Source: an uncultured Clostridia bacterium (lineage in GTDB: Bacteria; Bacillota; Clostridia; Oscillospirales; Oscillospiraceae). Taken from it: a stretch of 6,960 bases of DNA. Positions 4,849 through 6,960 of this stretch are shown here, one piece after another. The translations under genes were made by a program, and so were the position numbers. Location of the stretch: NCBI GenBank assembly GCA_947169005.1, contig CAMVOG010000131.1, positions 1 to 6,960 on the forward strand. The letters are read 5' to 3'. A model generated the notes under the pieces. That model was given only the letters and a program-made list of their open reading frames with translations. It was not told the origin of the DNA and made no database searches. Numbering within the stretch: the first letter of the stretch is position 1; each line of letters opens with the position of its first letter.

Positions 4849-4877
4849 ATCTTTTATCTCTTATCTTTTATCTTTTA
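4849..4877 (+). repeat. Heptamer array (ATCTTTT) supplying the GH25 stop codon
   Basis: The four in-phase units are ATCTTTT, ATCTCTT, ATCTTTT and ATCTTTT, followed by an A. The complement of the last TTA (4875-4877) is the TAA stop of the minus-strand lysozyme gene. It is the same heptamer class and strand as the arrays at 63-139 and 2549-2611. Confidence 0.85.
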
Positions 4878-5741
4878 CTCGCCTTCTTCCTCCGGGTAGA
4901 GGAAGAGCATATCCAGGTCCACGGGGCCTTCGATGCCGGGAACGGAGCCGGTTTCGCTGTACTGCCAGAGGGCGTGGCGATAATAGAAATCCGGGCGGGC
5001 GCCGGGGGCGCCGATCCAGAGGGTCAGCCCGGCCAGGCGGCCCAGGTCATACATAAAATAGGCCAGGTAGCGGTAGGCATAGACGGCGGGGGTATAGCCC
5101 GCCTCGGACAGGGCTCCGCAGAAGGCCAGGGCGCAGTCCGTGAGGGTCTCGCCGTCCATGGCGTCGGTGCGGGCGGGCTCGGAGTCGATGCGCTCCCAAT
5201 CAAAGGCCACGGGGAGGGTAAGGGTGCCCGCGGGCAGGGCGTCGAGCAGGTCCAGGGCAAAGGCGGCTTCCTCCCGGGCCTCCTCGGCGTCGGTGGCCTG
5301 GGAGAAGAAATAGGCCCCCAGGCGCAGGCCCGCCCGGGCGGCGGCCTCGGCGTTGGCGCGGAAGCGCTCGTCCTCATAGAGCCCGCCCTCGGTATAGCCC
5401 CGGTAGCCCAGGCGCAGCATGACGAACTCCACCCCCGCCGCCTTCACGGCCTCCCAGTCAATCTCCCCCTGGTGGGAGGACACGTCGATGCCCCGGAGGG
5501 TCTCCACCTCCGCGCCCGTATAGCGCAGGAAGGCCCCGTCCGGCACGAAGCGGGCGGCGAGCTCGTTCACCGGCAGCTCCGGGTATTCCGTGACCCAGCG
5601 GGACTCCCCTGCCCCGGTGTCCACCAGGACCATGCCCGCGTGGGGGTCCGTCTCCTCCCGCTCCGGCTGCGCCTCCTGCCGTTCGGAGCAGGCGGACAGG
5701 AGCAGCAGGAGCGCCAAAAGCAGAGCCGATATGCGTTTCAT
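4875..5741 (-). CDS. GH25-family lysozyme (muramidase) lipoprotein
   Basis: The 288-aa product has a lipoprotein signal (KR, hydrophobic 5-16, lipobox LLSAC with Cys18) and a short charged spacer, then a glycoside hydrolase 25 domain from about 83 to 281. GIDVSSHQGEIDW (84-96) carries the first conserved Asp86. PVAFDWERID (177-186) carries the DxE pair, Asp181 and Glu183, the expected catalytic acids. ALWQYSETG (257-265) and VDLDMLF (274-280) are the typical closing strands. It should hydrolyse the beta-1,4 MurNAc-GlcNAc bond from the outer face of the membrane, so cell-wall turnover is the likely role rather than phage lysis. The ATG at 5741 is supported by AGGAGG 8 nt upstream and by the signal peptide; a longer frame upstream lacks both. 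A promoter lies just upstream. The stop falls in a heptamer array, right after the domain ends. Confidence 0.92.
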   Translation of the reverse strand: MKRISALLLALLLLLSACSERQEAQPEREETDPHAGMVLVDTGAGESRWVTEYPELPVNELAARFVPDGAFLRYTGAEVETLRGIDVSSHQGEIDWEAVKAAGVEFVMLRLGYRGYTEGGLYEDERFRANAEAAARAGLRLGAYFFSQATDAEEAREEAAFALDLLDALPAGTLTLPVAFDWERIDSEPARTDAMDGETLTDCALAFCGALSEAGYTPAVYAYRYLAYFMYDLGRLAGLTLWIGAPGARPDFYYRHALWQYSETGSVPGIEGPVDLDMLFLYPEEEGE

Positions 5742-5766
5742 TCCCTCGCCTCCTTCGTTCGTTCTG

Positions 5767-5795
5767 AGTATAACAAAGTTCGACAGGCTTTGCAA
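5767..5795 (-). promoter_or_regulatory. Sigma-A-type promoter for the GH25 gene
   Basis: On the minus strand TTGCAA (5795-5790) and TATACT (5772-5767) are separated by exactly 17 nt. Start of transcription would fall near 5760, giving a leader of about 19 nt that carries the AGGAGG site before the ATG at 5741. Confidence 0.75.
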
Positions 5796-5830
5796 GCCGT
5801 CGGCCCGGAGGCGGGGGCGGCGGGGAGGGG

Positions 5831-5921
5831 GCAATTTGCAATGTGCAATGCGTTATAGTCTATAGTCTATAGCCTGTAGTCTATAGCCTATGAGCTACAA
5901 GCTACAGGCTATAAGCTATGC
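5831..5921. repeat. Heptamer array (GCAATNN, then TCTATAG/GCTACAN) with internal dyad
   Basis: About thirteen in-phase 7-bp units run GCAATTT, GCAATGT, GCAATGC, GTTATAG, two TCTATAG, CCTGTAG, TCTATAG, CCTATGA, GCTACAA, GCTACAG, GCTATAA, GCTATGC. TATAGCCTGTAG (5868-5879) is the exact reverse complement of CTACAGGCTATA (5902-5913), so the array turns back on itself and can fold as a 12-bp stem with a 22-nt loop. It lies about 36 nt upstream of the GH25 promoter, between two divergently transcribed lipoprotein genes. Confidence 0.85.
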
Positions 5922-5931
5922 ACCGTTTCTG

Positions 5932-5956
5932 TTATCCTGAGCGTCGCGTGGCGACG
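5932..5956 (+). repeat. TNATCCTGAGCG motif with small hairpin
   Basis: TTATCCTGAGCG (5932-5943) echoes TCATCCTGAGCG at 2237-2248. CGTCGC (5942-5947) and GCGACG (5951-5956) form a 6-bp stem around GTG. Both copies lie just after a heptamer array and before GC-rich sequence, so the motif seems to be another part of the same repeat system. Confidence 0.55.
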
Positions 5957-5987
5957 GGGGGCATTTGCGCTTTTCGGCAAAGAGGCG

Positions 5988-6016
5988 TTGAAACTTCGGG
6001 CGCGGCGTGGTATGAT
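5988..6016 (+). promoter_or_regulatory. Sigma-A-type promoter for the 6069 lipoprotein gene
   Basis: TTGAAA (5988-5993) and TATGAT (6011-6016) are separated by 17 nt, close to consensus. Transcription would begin near 6023, leaving a 5' UTR of about 46 nt. The GC-rich spacer gives way to AT-rich sequence at the -10. Confidence 0.75.
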
Positions 6017-6068
6017 ACGATATATTTATATGAGATTCACCTTTGCCATTCATTCCAGGAGGTCCCTT

Positions 6069-6836
6069 ATGATGAAGAAAACGCTCGCGCTGCTGCTGGC
6101 GGCGCTGTTGATCCTTGCGCTTGCCGCCTGCGGAGGCAGGACCCAATCCGGCGGGAGCACCGCGCCGCAGGAAGCGGAAAGCGCCCCGGCGGAGACGCCC
6201 GCCCGGGAGGAGGACACCGCTGTGCCTGCCCGGGAGGACGCGGAAGCGCCCGCGCAGGGTGACGGCGAGGCGGAGACCGCGGCGGCCCCGGAGGGCACGG
6301 AGGCCCGGGAGCCCGACCCCGACGGGGATGGGGAGAGCATAGAGGTAACGGCCACGGCCGGGGACCTGCAGCCCCTGGAGCCTGCCGGGGAGGCGCGGGC
6401 CCCCATTGCCAGCGCCGGTAATTTACAGCTCACGGCCCCGGAGGGCAGCGATCTGGAGCGGGTCCTGCAGAACGGTGCTCTCCGCGTGGGCGTGGCCCCC
6501 GGCACCCTGCAAAGCGGCGTTTGGGCCAGCGCGGAGGGCTCCGTGGCGGCCTCCTTCGCCGCCTCCCTCGGCCTGCGGCTCATCCCCACGGAGGGGGAGC
6601 CCGCCGAGCAGGCCGCGCTGCTGGAGCAGGGGGAGCTGGACTGTCTCTGGGGAGACGGGGTCGAATCCGCCGAACGCGCCGCCCTGCTGGTGGACGGCGA
6701 GACGCGGACCGTGAGCTTCTGCGCGGGCAGCGCCCTGCGGCCCCTGTTTGCGGATTTCCTCAGCGCCGCCCGGGACCAGGGGGCGCTGGAAACCATCGGG
6801 GAATACTACGGCGTGACCGTGGAGCCGGCGGGGTAA
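6069..6836 (+). CDS. Lipoprotein with acidic linker and miniature solute-binding-like domain
   Basis: The 255-aa product begins with a lipoprotein signal (MMKK, hydrophobic 5-17, lipobox LAAC with Cys21). A long Ala/Glu/Pro/Gly-rich linker (about 22-128) follows, with the similar phrases AGDLQPL and AGNLQLT near its end. The C-terminal part (about 129-255) resembles family 3 (amino-acid type) solute-binding proteins: NGALRVGVAPG (135-145), FAASLGL (163-169) and AALLEQGELDCLWG (182-195), then a terminal ALRPLFADFLSAARDQGALETIGEYYGV (222-249). The usual second lobe between these parts is missing, so the domain is about half normal size. Ligand binding and transport are therefore doubtful; a sensory or structural role is possible. 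AGGAGG (6057-6062) supports ATG 6069 or 6072. It has its own promoter and terminator and no ABC transporter gene beside it. Confidence 0.75.
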   Translation: MMKKTLALLLAALLILALAACGGRTQSGGSTAPQEAESAPAETPAREEDTAVPAREDAEAPAQGDGEAETAAAPEGTEAREPDPDGDGESIEVTATAGDLQPLEPAGEARAPIASAGNLQLTAPEGSDLERVLQNGALRVGVAPGTLQSGVWASAEGSVAASFAASLGLRLIPTEGEPAEQAALLEQGELDCLWGDGVESAERAALLVDGETRTVSFCAGSALRPLFADFLSAARDQGALETIGEYYGVTVEPAG

Positions 6837-6854
6837 GGCGGATATAGGCGCAGC

Positions 6855-6895
6855 AAAAGAGGGCAGCCCGGAAAGGCTACCCTCTTTTATTGTTG
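6855..6895 (+). terminator. Intrinsic terminator after the 6069 gene
   Basis: AAAAGAGGGCAGCC (6855-6868) pairs with GGCTACCCTCTTTT (6875-6888) around CGGAAA, a 14-bp stem with one C-A mismatch, followed by ATTGTTGG. It begins 18 nt after the stop. The A-run on the left arm gives a T-run on the other strand, so it may work in both directions. Confidence 0.88.
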
Positions 6896-6903
6896 GTCGG
6901 CGT

Positions 6904-6960
6904 TGCAATTGCGGCGCCTGCGGTGGCCCCATACGGGGGGTATCTGACGTGGGTGACGCG
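6904..6960 (+). repeat. Abbreviated copy of the GC-rich modular element
   Basis: GCAATT is followed by GCGGCGCCTGCGG, GTGGCCCC, ATACGGGGGG and the linker TATCTGACGTGGGTG. The order matches the full units, but stem 2 and the left arm of stem 3 are missing. The window ends inside the linker, so another unit may follow. Confidence 0.7.

Noticed and set aside
4593..5858. 421-codon plus-strand open frame over the GH25 region
   Set aside because: It starts within pilin-upstream sequence, runs through hairpin repeats and then antisense to the lysozyme, whose catalytic motifs and lipobox are clear on the other strand.
6050..6796. Minus-strand Ser/Ala-rich open frame opposite the last lipoprotein
   Set aside because: Low-complexity antisense of an Ala/Glu/Pro-rich coding region; the plus strand has a promoter, ribosome binding site, signal peptide and terminator.

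Overview
The window looks like a piece of a GC-rich Bacillota chromosome, probably a gut-type Clostridia lineage. The clues are strong AGGAGG-type ribosome binding sites, two sigma-A-like promoters with 17-nt spacers, lipobox-bearing lipoproteins, an SLH-domain cell-wall hydrolase, a holin of the toxin-secretion/phage-lysis family and Listeria-Bacteroides repeats. The taxon is inferred; no rRNA or other marker gene is present.

Bases 1-3339 carry the end of a phage-like late operon on the + strand. It starts with an 18-codon ORF (161-217), followed by a small structural-type protein (214-564), a 64-aa protein (584-778), a tail or adhesin-type protein with two C-terminal Listeria-Bacteroides repeats (775-1698), a holin (1701-2165) and, after a 469-bp repeat-filled gap, a CHAP-SLH endolysin (2635-3339). 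The first five genes are packed with overlaps or 2-19 nt gaps. No integrase, capsid or terminase gene is visible, so an intact prophage, a remnant and a domesticated module cannot be told apart here.

Bases 3340-6960 hold host-like genes set in repeats. These are an orphan type IV-type prepilin (minus, 3982-4416), a GH25 lysozyme lipoprotein (minus, 4875-5741) with its own promoter, and a lipoprotein (6069-6836) with its own promoter and terminator. The last has an acidic linker and a miniature, apparently one-lobed solute-binding-like domain.

The most unusual feature is the intergenic DNA. It is built from two repeat families. The first is degenerate 7-bp tandem arrays (ATCTTTN, TAGCTTT, ATGGACA/ATTGAAA, GCAATNN/TCTATAG). 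These lie against gene ends and in two cases supply the stop codon. The second is a modular GC-rich element made of up to four consecutive hairpins, about 90 bp per unit. Its arms change in a compensatory way between copies, while a flanking GCCCCTAC is largely constant. The two families alternate in every gap between the holin and the end of the window. A copy of hairpin plus array also sits just upstream of two phage-type genes. This points to a repeat system that spreads or is maintained through structure. Its mechanism cannot be read from this window.
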